Below, piece by piece: positions 1 to 8,793 of a stretch of 64,000 nt of DNA. The notes under the pieces were generated by a model. It ran no database searches, was not told where the DNA came from, and saw nothing but the letters and a program-made list of their open reading frames with translations. The translations under genes were made by a program, and so were the position numbers. Positions within the stretch are counted from its first letter, which is position 1. The number at the start of each line of letters is the position of its first letter. The stretch spans positions 64,846 through 128,845 of the forward strand of contig JACOWW010000002.1 in assembly GCA_016176605.1 (NCBI GenBank), in the 5' to 3' direction. The stretch comes from Candidatus Saccharimonadota bacterium (lineage in GTDB: Bacteria; Patescibacteriota; Saccharimonadia; Saccharimonadales; UBA10212).

Positions 1-1
1 A

Positions 2-418
2 GTCCAGCACTACGGCGAAGAAATCGAAGAGATGAACCACCTCTATGGCGGTATCAAAGAACTGCACGCTAGGCCCGGTGCTGTTTTTGTAGTTGATATG
101 CAAAACGATGAGATAGCCGTCAAAGAAGCCCGCAAGTTAGGTGTTCCAGTTGTCGGTCTGACCGACACCAATGTTGACCCCACCATTGCCGACTATCCAA
201 TCCCATGTAACGATGATGCGACTAAGACCATAAATTTAGTTTTGGATTATGTGCAACAAGCTATTGCTGATGGCCAAACCAAGGTCAAAAAAACAGCCAC
301 AGACGAAAAACCAGAAGCGGCCGGCGCTAAAATTGCAGCCGCGACCAAAGAAACAGATGGCAAAGAACAGAAGACAGAAAAAGAAACTGTAACTGCGCCA
401 GTGAAAGGTATAGGCTAG
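2..418 (+). CDS. rpsB: 30S ribosomal protein S2, C-terminal part (5' truncated by window edge)
   Basis: Frame is open from base 2 (VQHYGEEIEEMNHLYGGIKELHARPGAVFVVD...); S2 motifs GVPVVGLTDTNVDP; followed by tsf. Confidence 0.93.
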   Translation, partial: VQHYGEEIEEMNHLYGGIKELHARPGAVFVVDMQNDEIAVKEARKLGVPVVGLTDTNVDPTIADYPIPCNDDATKTINLVLDYVQQAIADGQTKVKKTATDEKPEAAGAKIAAATKETDGKEQKTEKETVTAPVKGIG

Positions 419-422
419 AATC

Positions 423-887
423 ATGACAAATATTGATATTAGCGAAGTAAAGCGTTTGCGCGAGCTGACAGGAGTCGGCATCACTGACGCGAAGGCTGCG
501 CTGGTGGAAGCCGAAGGTGATTTTGACAAGGCGCTGGCAGCCATGCGCAAAAAAGGCTTAACGAAGGCAGATAAACGCAGCGAGCGCGAGGCCAGAGCGG
601 GGCTAATTGGCGGCTACGTGCATGATGGCCGCATCGGCGTTTTGGTAGAAGTAAATTGCGAGACCGACTTTGTGGCTAAAACTGATGAATTTAAAGAATT
701 AGTCAAGGATTTGTGCCTACATATCGCCGCCAGCGAACCCGAAGATGTAAAAATGCTCCTTGACCAACCTTTCGTCAAAAATCCAGAAATTACCGTAGGC
801 GATTATATTAAAGAACATGTCGCTAAACTGGGCGAAAACATTGTCATTAGGCGCTTTGCACGCATGGCGCTAGGCGAGGTAAATTAA
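423..887 (+). CDS. tsf: Elongation factor Ts
   Basis: VKRLRELTGVGITDAKAALVEAEGDFDKA...VNCETDFVAK motif. Confidence 0.96.
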   Translation: MTNIDISEVKRLRELTGVGITDAKAALVEAEGDFDKALAAMRKKGLTKADKRSEREARAGLIGGYVHDGRIGVLVEVNCETDFVAKTDEFKELVKDLCLHIAASEPEDVKMLLDQPFVKNPEITVGDYIKEHVAKLGENIVIRRFARMALGEVN

Positions 888-894
888 AAAGACG

Positions 895-985
895 GGTGCT
901 CTCGGAGCAGTTTTTCAACTGCTACCACGAAGGTGCACCCGCCATTATCCCGACGGGTGCACCTTGGGGTGCGTTCCCGTCGGGG
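895..985. terminator. Two complex hairpins between tsf and the convergent small-protein cassette
   Basis: AGCAGTT/AACTGCT hairpin near 905-923; CGACGGG (951-957)/CCCGTCG (976-982) enclosing GCACC ttgg GGTGC. Confidence 0.55.
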
Positions 986-1009
986 GCGGAGGAGAAACCG
1001 AAAAGGCGA

Positions 1010-1195
1010 TCATGCTCGCTTCTTTCGACCTAATCGGCGACTGATGGCGTCTGGTAGCGCCAGGAGTATGACTATGAGTCCGACTCCTGTGCAAGCAAGT
1101 CCGATAAGCATGTTGCGAGCATCCTGGTCGCCATTGAGCGCATCAGCGATCGTGTCCGTAAAGGCGTTCTCTGCGTAGTACGGCTTCTTTATCAT
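1010..1195 (-). CDS. Small membrane protein, hypothetical (start re-assigned inside the longer ORF)
   Basis: MIKKPYYAENAFTDTIADALNGD... preceded by AGGAG; one hydrophobic segment. Confidence 0.5.
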   Translation of the reverse strand: MIKKPYYAENAFTDTIADALNGDQDARNMLIGLACTGVGLIVILLALPDAISRRLGRKKRA

Positions 1196-1206
1196 CACGT
1201 CTCCTG

Positions 1207-1530
1207 CTAGTAGGGTCGTGGCTCGAAGAAGCCCTGCCAATCCATGAGAACCAGGGCGAACAGGCCAGCAAATGCCAATCCACCGCCACTGGCAGCGATC
1301 ACAAACTCCCACGACAGGCTCGTAATCGCGACCGCGGAACCGGCAGCGCAAGCTGCCGATACTCCAGTCGCAACCACGGCACGCCGGAGAAGCTTCACCT
1401 TCATTTCGCGGGGCAGAATTTCGCTGTTGCCAGGGTCATCGCACCAACCGGAGCCATTGGCGAAGCCCAATGCGGCCACAGCGAGCGCGATGAGCGCGAA
1501 AAGTGACAGTCCTACAGCCAGGAATTCCAC
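1207..1530 (-). CDS. Hypothetical membrane protein with multiple TM segments
   Basis: Good SD (AAGGAGGAG) before ATG; hydrophobic segments. Confidence 0.55.
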   Translation of the reverse strand: MEFLAVGLSLFALIALAVAALGFANGSGWCDDPGNSEILPREMKVKLLRRAVVATGVSAACAAGSAVAITSLSWEFVIAASGGGLAFAGLFALVLMDWQGFFEPRPY

Positions 1531-1642
1531 TTCTCCTCCTTAAACCGGAAAGAACAGGCCAACACGGATGTGTTGGCCCGCGTTGACGATAAAGTAATTA
1601 ACCCACAAAAGCGTAAATTATTCAATCTGATAAAATTTAAAC

Positions 1643-2206
1643 ATGAGCCCCAGTCAGATTTTGGAGGAAGTCAGAAGAAAAATAGACGCCGCTACGGCGC
1701 ATTTACAAGATGAGTTAAAAAAACTGCGCACCGGCCGGGCCCACCCCAGCATGCTCGATAGCGTAATGGTCGAGGCTTACGGACAAACTATGCCGCTTAG
1801 AAGCGTGGCGGGAATAACCGCGCCTGAACCGCAGCTGCTGCAAATCAGTCCCTTTGATCCAAGTAACTTACAGCCCATCGCCGAAGCCATCAGAAATGAC
1901 CAGTCACTCGGATTAACACCAACCGACGACGGCCGGGTAGTACGCATTAATCTACCCCCTATGACAGCTGAAAACCGCCAAGCTATGGTTAAAGTTCTAA
2001 ACCAAAAAGTCGAAGATTGCTTTGTGGCGGTGCGCCAAGCCCGCCACGACGCTTTTCACAAGGCGGAACAAGCCGAAAAAGCCAAAGAAATCGGTAAAGA
2101 TGAGCTAGAACGGTTCAAAAAACAAGCCGATGAATTAGTTGCCCAACAAAAGACCCAAGTCGAACAACTATCAAAATCAAAAGAACAAGAAATTCTAACA
2201 GTCTAG
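1643..2206 (+). CDS. frr: Ribosome recycling factor
   Basis: LRTGRAHPSMLDSVMVEAYG...DDGRVVRINLPPMTAENR. Confidence 0.96.
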   Translation: MSPSQILEEVRRKIDAATAHLQDELKKLRTGRAHPSMLDSVMVEAYGQTMPLRSVAGITAPEPQLLQISPFDPSNLQPIAEAIRNDQSLGLTPTDDGRVVRINLPPMTAENRQAMVKVLNQKVEDCFVAVRQARHDAFHKAEQAEKAKEIGKDELERFKKQADELVAQQKTQVEQLSKSKEQEILTV

Positions 2207-2290
2207 GGGGGCAGTGGTCAGTAATCAGTGGTCAGTATTCAAAAACTGGACCCTGAACCCTGACAACTGAGCCCTGATATACTAGAGCAT

Positions 2291-3460
2291 ATGCAGATTC
2301 TTCTGGCTATTTTAGGTTTTGCCCTTTTTATCGGACTGGTCTTAATCCACGAGTGGGGGCACTTTATCATCGCCCGCCGCAATGGCGTGGAAGTAGAAGA
2401 GTTTGGCCTAGGTTTGCCGCCCAGAGCCTGGCGCAAAAAACTAAAGTCTGGCATGGTGATTAGCCTAAATTGGTTGCCGCTGGGCGGCTTTGTGAAGTTA
2501 AAAGGCGAACACGACAGTGATGACCGGCCCGGCAGTCTCGGCGCTGCCAGTTTATGGGCAAAGACCAAAATTATGATGGCCGGGGTTACTATGAATCTTA
2601 TTGCCGGCCTGGTATTGCTAACAACTTTAGCTTTTATTGGCATTCCCAAACTGATTGATAACCAATTCTCAGTTCCTAGTGACACTAAAGTCATCCACCG
2701 CCAGCTGCTAGTAGGTTATATAGAACCGGATTCGCCTGCCCAAAAAGCCGGACTTTCCGGCCGCGACACCATTAAGTCGATAAGTGCTGGCGGCCAGACC
2801 CGAAATATTACGACTGCCGAAGACATGAACAAGGCTACGACCGCTTTTGCCGGCCAAATGGTACAGCTGACAATTAGCCGCAGTGGGAAAGAGCAGGTAA
2901 AAGATATAACTCTGCGCAGCGCGGCGGAAGTTGAACCAACCAAAAACACGGACAATCCCAAAGGCTATTTGGGTATCAGCCCCAACGAACTTTCGGCCTA
3001 CCGGGCCACGTGGAGCGCGCCGATCGTCGCGCTTGGTTTTACAAAACAGCTAGTGGTACTAACCATCCAGGGGCTAGGCCATGCGCTTAGCGGGCTAGGG
3101 TCGGCAATCGCCGGAACTGTGACTGGCAATGAACAAGCTCGCATCAAAGGCCAGACACAGGCTACTGACCAAGTTGGCGGGCCGGTGGCCATCGGCGCAA
3201 TTCTTTGGGGCGGCGGCAGTTTGGGTTTTAACTTCGTAATTATGGTCATAGCTGTGTTATCGTTGACCCTCGCCTTGATGAACGTGCTGCCGCTGCCTGT
3301 TCTTGATGGTGGCCGGTTAGTTATGATGCTAATCAGCCGCGGCGTCCTGCACCGGCCGCTTAGCAAAAAGACCGAGGAACGCCTAGTGGGCGCCAGCATG
3401 GCATTATTGTTAGTGCTGTTCGCTTTAATTACTATTGTCGATGTCCGCAGATTTTTCTAA
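2291..3460 (+). CDS. rseP: Site-2 protease RseP-like, M50 with PDZ
   Basis: HEWGH zinc motif, PDZ region, NVLPLPVLDGG. Confidence 0.93.
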   Translation: MQILLAILGFALFIGLVLIHEWGHFIIARRNGVEVEEFGLGLPPRAWRKKLKSGMVISLNWLPLGGFVKLKGEHDSDDRPGSLGAASLWAKTKIMMAGVTMNLIAGLVLLTTLAFIGIPKLIDNQFSVPSDTKVIHRQLLVGYIEPDSPAQKAGLSGRDTIKSISAGGQTRNITTAEDMNKATTAFAGQMVQLTISRSGKEQVKDITLRSAAEVEPTKNTDNPKGYLGISPNELSAYRATWSAPIVALGFTKQLVVLTIQGLGHALSGLGSAIAGTVTGNEQARIKGQTQATDQVGGPVAIGAILWGGGSLGFNFVIMVIAVLSLTLALMNVLPLPVLDGGRLVMMLISRGVLHRPLSKKTEERLVGASMALLLVLFALITIVDVRRFF

Positions 3461-4229
3461 GGAGCCAAAAGCTAAAAGCCACCCTTCGACTTCGCTCAGG
3501 GCTGGAAAGCTAACAGCTGATCTCGGGGGGCCGGTTCGGGTAATTCTGGCGGCCTTTGGAATATTTCTTGCAAGCCAGTTTATTGCCGTGCTCTTGATAG
3601 GAATCGGTCTGAATTTTGCCGGCGTGCAGCAAAACATAGACCAGTCCGCCGCCGCCCAATTTTTTTATATTTTGCTAGCCGAGGGCGTGGCTATTGGCAG
3701 TATCTATTGGTTGCTCAAGCGGCGGGGGCTTACATTATCTGCCATCGGCCTAGGGCAGAAGCTGGCCTGGCGTGACTTCAAGTGGGCTGCGGCTGGTTTT
3801 TTGGCATTTTACGGCCTGGCGGTGGCCGTGACGGTGCTTTTAACCATATTTATTCCTAGTTTTGACGCGGACCAAGCCCAAGATGTTGGCTTTAATTATT
3901 TATCAACCCCGCTAGATCAAATTATCGCCCTGGTGGCTTTGGTAGCACTGCCATCAATCGGCGAGGAAATACTTATGCGGGGGTATCTCTACTCCGGACT
4001 ACGCCTGCGCATGACCTTTTTTCCGGCGATGATTATAACCAGCCTGCTTTTTGGTGCGGCCCACCTAACTACCGGCGTCAAAGGCGCCCTGTGGGCCGCC
4101 GGTGTATCGACATTTATTTTGTCTGTGGTTTTAGTCTATTTGCGCGAGCGCACTGGCGCGCTATATGCACCGATTATGGTCCACGGGTTTAATAATTTAG
4201 TCGCCTTTTTGGTCCACTTCCACTCCTAG
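3435..4229 (+). CDS. CPBP family intramembrane metalloprotease (N-terminus carries repeat-derived peptide HPSTSLRAGKL)
   Basis: EEILMRGYLYSGLR and GAAHLTTG motifs. Confidence 0.85.
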   Translation: MSMSADFSKEPKAKSHPSTSLRAGKLTADLGGPVRVILAAFGIFLASQFIAVLLIGIGLNFAGVQQNIDQSAAAQFFYILLAEGVAIGSIYWLLKRRGLTLSAIGLGQKLAWRDFKWAAAGFLAFYGLAVAVTVLLTIFIPSFDADQAQDVGFNYLSTPLDQIIALVALVALPSIGEEILMRGYLYSGLRLRMTFFPAMIITSLLFGAAHLTTGVKGALWAAGVSTFILSVVLVYLRERTGALYAPIMVHGFNNLVAFLVHFHS

Positions 4230-4398
4230 ACTTTGCACCGCGATTAGCCTGCCAGCCAGCGAAGCTGCCAGCATCGCTAATCGCTTGTGGCGCATTACTT
4301 CGTTAGAGCCTCCGCTACTCGTTCTCTGTATTTTCCTATACAGTTCGCTTCGTTGCTCGGCTCTTCCTTGTACTGCATCCACATGCAAAGCCTAGGAG
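4223..4398 (-). ncRNA. SR-A structured element, copy A
   Basis: Closing stem CTCCTAGaCTTTGCA (4223-4237)/TGCAAAGcCTAGGAG (4384-4398); conserved core shared with four other loci. Confidence 0.6.
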
Positions 4399-4458
4399 CA
4401 AGCGGCTAGAATTTCTACTTGCCAATTTTCAAACAAACAGATTTAATTAAGTGTAATG

Positions 4459-4580
4459 AGATACCAAAGTACGTTTTCTGTTCTGCCCATCCCGCGACCT
4501 GCCTAGCAGTCGGGGTATCTTGTATTTCATTAACGCAGGCGGCCCCGACGAAGGGGCATTTTTAATGCTCGCCGTCTGCG
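4459..4580 (+). ncRNA. Candidate structured 5' leader of the 4604 gene
   Basis: AGATACC/GGTATCT, GCCCC/GGGGC, GCATT/AATGC, CGCAGGCGG/CCGTCTGCG helices in a non-coding stretch. Confidence 0.4.
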
Positions 4581-4603
4581 AACATCATTGAAAGGATTAA
4601 AAA

Positions 4604-4936
4604 ATGGCAACGTACGAAGATTTTGAAAAACTAGACATTAGGGTCGGTAAGATTGTAGGAGTAGAAAATTTTCCTCAGGCGCGCAAGCCCACTTTTAAGC
4701 TAACGGTTGATTTTGGTCCTGAAATTGGAACCAAAAAATCATGCGCCCAATTGCCGCAAAACTATTCCGAAGCCGAACTTAAGAACAAATTAGTTCTTGG
4801 TGTGGTTAATTTTCCGGCTCGGCAAATTGGGCCGGCCGTATCTGAAGTTTTGACGTTAGGCGTGCCGGACCAAGAAGGTAACTGCATTTTAGTCACACCT
4901 GACAAAGATGTGCCCATTGGCGGCAAACTGTACTAG
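4604..4936 (+). CDS. tRNA-binding domain protein, CsaA / MetRS-beta-like
   Basis: EKLDIRVGKIVGVENFPQARKPTFKLTVDFGPEIGTKKSCAQLP. Confidence 0.85.
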   Translation: MATYEDFEKLDIRVGKIVGVENFPQARKPTFKLTVDFGPEIGTKKSCAQLPQNYSEAELKNKLVLGVVNFPARQIGPAVSEVLTLGVPDQEGNCILVTPDKDVPIGGKLY

Positions 4937-4951
4937 AATGTAAGTTAAGCG

Positions 4952-6202
4952 ATGCGTAGATCACAAATATTTCTGAAAACCCGTAAAGAGGCGCCGGCTG
5001 ATGAGAAGGCTAGTAACGCCCAACTGCTTATTCGGGCCGGCTACATTCATAAAGACGCCGCTGGCGTTTATGCCTTGCTGCCTTTGGGGCTGAAAGTCGT
5101 TGAGAACATTAAGCAAGTAGTGCGCGAGGAGATGAACGCTATCGGCGGTGAAGAGTTGTTAATGACTACCCTGCAGCGAAAGGAACTTTGGTCTAAGACT
5201 GAGCGTTGGGACGATAAGGCCGTTGATATCTGGTTTAAAACCAAACTTAAAAACAATTCGGAAGTTGGACTAGCTTGGTCGCACGAAGAGCCAATCTCTG
5301 AAATGATGAGCGCATTCATTGCCAGTTACCGCGATTTGCCGGCTTATGTTTATCAGTTCCAGACCAAACTACGCAACGAACCTCGGGCCAAAAGCGGAAT
5401 TTTAAGATCCCGCGAGTTTATCATGAAAGACCTTTACTCTTTCAGTCGCGATGCCAAAGAGCACGAAGCCTATTACCAAAGAGTAATCGCTGCCTACCAC
5501 AAAATTTTTAAGCGGCTTGGGCTGGATGATATTACATATCTAACATTTGCCTCAGGCGAACCATTTACTCAATTTAGCCACGAGTTTCAAACAATCTTGC
5601 CAGCAGGTGAGGATGTAATTTATCTAGATAAGGTTAAAAAAACGGCTATCAACGAAGAAGTAATGAGCGACGAAGTTATAAAACAGCTGGGTCTTGATAA
5701 AAATAAACTGGCGAAAACTACTGCTGCAGAGGTTGGTAATATCTTTAACTTCGGCACCGCTAAAAGCCAAAAACTGGGCTTAACCTACACAGATGAGCGC
5801 GGAGCAGAAAAAGCAGTGGCATTAGGCTCTTATGGTATCGGCATAACGCGTTTGATGGGGGTTATGGCTGAACATTTCGCTGATGATAAAGGCTTGGTTT
5901 GGCCGGCGCTTGTAGCACCATTTGATGTTTATTTAGCCCGTTTGTCGGACAAAAAAACAGTGGTAGAAGCGGCCGATAAAGCCTATAGCCTATTGACAGA
6001 TTCTGGAGTTTCGGTACTATATGATGACCGTAGTGCGCGACCCGGCGAAATGTTCGCCGACGCCGATTTGATCGGGCTGCCCCAAAGGGTAGTGGTGAGT
6101 GAACAAACAATCAAAAAAGACTCGTTCGAGCTAAAGTCCCGCCAGGATCCAAAAGTGCACCTGTTTAAACTTGACGAACTGGCCGGAGCTTTACACGCTT
6201 GA
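4952..6202 (+). CDS. proS: Prolyl-tRNA synthetase (short form)
   Basis: MRRSQIFLKTRKEAPADEKASNAQLLIRAGYI; class II motifs. Confidence 0.93.
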   Translation: MRRSQIFLKTRKEAPADEKASNAQLLIRAGYIHKDAAGVYALLPLGLKVVENIKQVVREEMNAIGGEELLMTTLQRKELWSKTERWDDKAVDIWFKTKLKNNSEVGLAWSHEEPISEMMSAFIASYRDLPAYVYQFQTKLRNEPRAKSGILRSREFIMKDLYSFSRDAKEHEAYYQRVIAAYHKIFKRLGLDDITYLTFASGEPFTQFSHEFQTILPAGEDVIYLDKVKKTAINEEVMSDEVIKQLGLDKNKLAKTTAAEVGNIFNFGTAKSQKLGLTYTDERGAEKAVALGSYGIGITRLMGVMAEHFADDKGLVWPALVAPFDVYLARLSDKKTVVEAADKAYSLLTDSGVSVLYDDRSARPGEMFADADLIGLPQRVVVSEQTIKKDSFELKSRQDPKVHLFKLDELAGALHA

Positions 6203-6270
6203 TATAATTAAGGCCCAGCCACAATTAGGAGACGTGACTCTTTGAAAGAAAGGTCTGTATTTAGACTCTC

Positions 6271-6732
6271 ATGAAGAAACTATTCAATTTAACCCAAAAC
6301 GGGCTAGACGAGCTAAAAAAGGAGCTCAAACACCTGCTGGATCAGCGCCACGGGATTGCTGATCGGATTAAACAAGCCCGCGAGCTGGGGGATCTATCCG
6401 AAAATGCCGAATACCAGACGGCCCGCGAAGAACAGGATAGATTAGAGACGCGCATAGGCGAGCTGGAACATGTGGTGTTTAATAGTAAACTAATCAAAAA
6501 ACCCAAAAGTAATGGTCGTGTAAAGTTAGGCTCCACTGTTAAGTTAAGAAGCGCTGATGGCAAATCTAAAGAATTTCAAGTAGTCGGCACTATGGAAGCC
6601 GACCCGCTCAGCGGCAAAATCAGCGACGAATCACCAATTGGCAAAGTCCTAATCGACAATAAAGTCGGCGACAAGGTAGTAATAAAGCTCCCAAACGAAA
6701 ATTCCACCTACAAAATCACCTCCATCTCCTAG
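6271..6732 (+). CDS. greA: Transcription elongation factor GreA
   Basis: LTQNGLDELKKELKHL...ARELGDLSENAEYQTAREEQ. Confidence 0.95.
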   Translation: MKKLFNLTQNGLDELKKELKHLLDQRHGIADRIKQARELGDLSENAEYQTAREEQDRLETRIGELEHVVFNSKLIKKPKSNGRVKLGSTVKLRSADGKSKEFQVVGTMEADPLSGKISDESPIGKVLIDNKVGDKVVIKLPNENSTYKITSIS

Positions 6733-6734
6733 AG

Positions 6735-6830
6735 AAGCAACTAGAAACTAGGAATTAGTAACTAGGTACGAAAAATCATCGTGATATTTTTATACTAGTT
6801 TCTATTTACTAATTACTATTTACTAGTAGT
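6735..6830. repeat. Inverted pair of degenerate TAGTAAN heptamer arrays
   Basis: AACTAGAAACTAGGAATTAGTAACTAG ... CTAGTTTCTATTTACTAATTACTATTTACTAG. Confidence 0.8.
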
Positions 6831-8345
6831 ATGAAGTGGCTGAATAAAATCGCCGATGAGGTAATTACCAGGCACCCTAAAGGTGAAATATTAGTTTCTT
6901 CCGGCGCATCACCGTCAGGCAGCTATCATATTGGCCACCTGCGCGAAATTATCATCTGTGACGCCATAAAAAGGGAACTTCAAAATAGGGACAGACAGGC
7001 TAAACACCTGCACTATGTCGATGATCTCGACGGCCTGCGAAAAACTCCTGTGGACATTCCGGCTGAGCATGAAAAATATCTCGGACAATCTCTTTGTGAT
7101 ATACCGGCTCCAGGCGGCAAAGGTTCATATGCCGACTATTTTTTTGACAGCTTTTTGCGTAGCGCCAAAGCCCTCGGCGTCGATATGGAAGTCATCCGCA
7201 GCCACGAAAAATACCGCGCCGGTTTTTTTACTGATGCCATTGAAAAGTCACTGGCCAAAGCTCTCGAAGCCAAAAAAATACTAGAAACGGTTTCGGGGCG
7301 GAAACTAGGCAAAGAATGGTCGCCGATCCAGGTAAATGAAGGCGGCTATTTAAAAAAAAGAGCTTTCCAGTCAATCGACACAAACGCCAAAACCATAACT
7401 TATTTTGATAAAGATGGCGCGAAAAAAACGACTAGCTATCAAAAGGGCGAAGTCAAACTCGATTGGCGAATTGACTGGCCGGCGCGCTGGTGGTTACTGG
7501 GCGTTGATGTGGAGCCTTTTGGCCGCGACCATGCTTCGGCCGGCGGCAGTTACGACACTGGCGAAGCGCTAGTTAGAGAAATTTTCGGTGGCCAGGCTCC
7601 GCTGCCGGTACCCTATGATTTTGTAAACCGGGCCGGCGACACTAAAAAAATGAGCGCCAGTCAAGGTACCGGCCTAAGCGCAGCTGAGGTTGTCGATGTC
7701 TTACCGCCCGAAATAGTTCGTTTCTTTATGTTGCGCTTTCCGCCGGAGAAACGTTTATATTTTGACAGCGAAAAAGGCGTAGCCCAATTGATTGATGATT
7801 TTGCCGAACTGATGCAAAAAGAACCCGATTCAAAAGTTATCAGTCTTTCCCAAGCCGGATCTGCGCCAGTGATAAGCAGCGTGCCTTTTTCGCACCTGGT
7901 TGGCAGTTATCAAGCATCCTTGCGCGATAGCGAAAAAACGATTGAAGTGATTAAGCGTACAGAACATGCCGATGTGGCCGGCGCCCAAGCAGGCATTATT
8001 AAAAAAGAACTGGCTTATATTGATAACTGGCTGGATAAGTGGGCGCCGGAAGATATTAAATTTGAACTAAGAAAAAAAATTAATAAAGATGATTTTTCGG
8101 CAAAGCAACAAAAGTTTCTAAAAGCATTAGCAGAGAAAATAGCTGCCGTGCCAGCTAATGCCGATGGCGATTGGTTTCACAAAACCATTTACGACCTTAA
8201 AGACACTGTCGGTATGGAGCCTAAAGCCATGTTCGAAACGCTTTATAGAGCCCTCATTGGTAAAACTAGCGGCCCGCGGGCTGGCTGGTTTCTCTCCATC
8301 TTACCCCGCGACTGGCTTATGAAAAGATTAAAATTAGAAGGTTGA
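6831..8345 (+). CDS. lysS: Class I lysyl-tRNA synthetase (archaeal type)
   Basis: SGSYHIGHLRE (HIGH), KMSAS; class I LysRS layout. Confidence 0.93.
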   Translation: MKWLNKIADEVITRHPKGEILVSSGASPSGSYHIGHLREIIICDAIKRELQNRDRQAKHLHYVDDLDGLRKTPVDIPAEHEKYLGQSLCDIPAPGGKGSYADYFFDSFLRSAKALGVDMEVIRSHEKYRAGFFTDAIEKSLAKALEAKKILETVSGRKLGKEWSPIQVNEGGYLKKRAFQSIDTNAKTITYFDKDGAKKTTSYQKGEVKLDWRIDWPARWWLLGVDVEPFGRDHASAGGSYDTGEALVREIFGGQAPLPVPYDFVNRAGDTKKMSASQGTGLSAAEVVDVLPPEIVRFFMLRFPPEKRLYFDSEKGVAQLIDDFAELMQKEPDSKVISLSQAGSAPVISSVPFSHLVGSYQASLRDSEKTIEVIKRTEHADVAGAQAGIIKKELAYIDNWLDKWAPEDIKFELRKKINKDDFSAKQQKFLKALAEKIAAVPANADGDWFHKTIYDLKDTVGMEPKAMFETLYRALIGKTSGPRAGWFLSILPRDWLMKRLKLEG

Positions 8346-8347
8346 CC

Positions 8348-8480
8348 AGCGTTGATAGGTTTGCTATAAATAAACGCATGGTTCGCATAGCTATCACGAT
8401 TAAGACAACAACAATCGCGCATTGGTCGTGACAGGCTTTTAATTAGAAAATAACCGCCCGGTCACGACCGGGCGGTTTTA
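8348..8480 (+). promoter_or_regulatory. Candidate attenuator: antiterminator GGTCGTGAC (8424-8432) versus terminator (8452-8477)
   Basis: Terminator AACCGCCCGGTC ac GACCGGGCGGTT then TT; upstream 9-mer complementary to GTCACGACC at 8461-8469. Confidence 0.5.
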
Positions 8481-8498
8481 ATAACTTGGGAGAAAATT

Positions 8499-8711
8499 AT
8501 GTCCAACGAAGCAGCTGTAGAAAAGTCAGAGCAACCAGATCCAGAAATACCAGTAAGTGGCGTACCTTCTTTTTCTTGGGAGCATCCTAGATCGCTAGAT
8601 AAACCTGCGCCCGAGAAAAAAATGACGACTTTGGAAGTCTTGGGTCTGCGTACGCTCGCAGACTTTATAAAGGTCGCTAGACAAGGTGACGATGAAGCCA
8701 GCTATCGATGA
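8499..8711 (+). CDS. Hypothetical small protein
   Basis: SD GGAGAAAAT before ATG. Confidence 0.5.
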   Translation: MSNEAAVEKSEQPDPEIPVSGVPSFSWEHPRSLDKPAPEKKMTTLEVLGLRTLADFIKVARQGDDEASYR

Positions 8712-8793
8712 AATCCTCAGGCTATCTTTATTAAAAGCAGTACTTTTATTGCTGGGCTTGGCTTGTACCAAAAAACCGTAGACAATGTAAACA

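Noticed and set aside
933-1543. Plus-strand ORFs 933-1178 and 1244-1543
   Set aside because: Opposite strand of better-supported minus ORFs with SD sequences; compositional shadow ORFs.
4223-4398. SR-A considered as a T-box, lysine or THF riboswitch
   Set aside because: Conserved blocks do not match the consensus elements I know for those classes (for example no T-box GGTGG antiterminator).
6735-6830. Heptamer arrays considered as CRISPR repeats
   Set aside because: Units are only 7 nt, contiguous, without spacers, and no cas genes are nearby.
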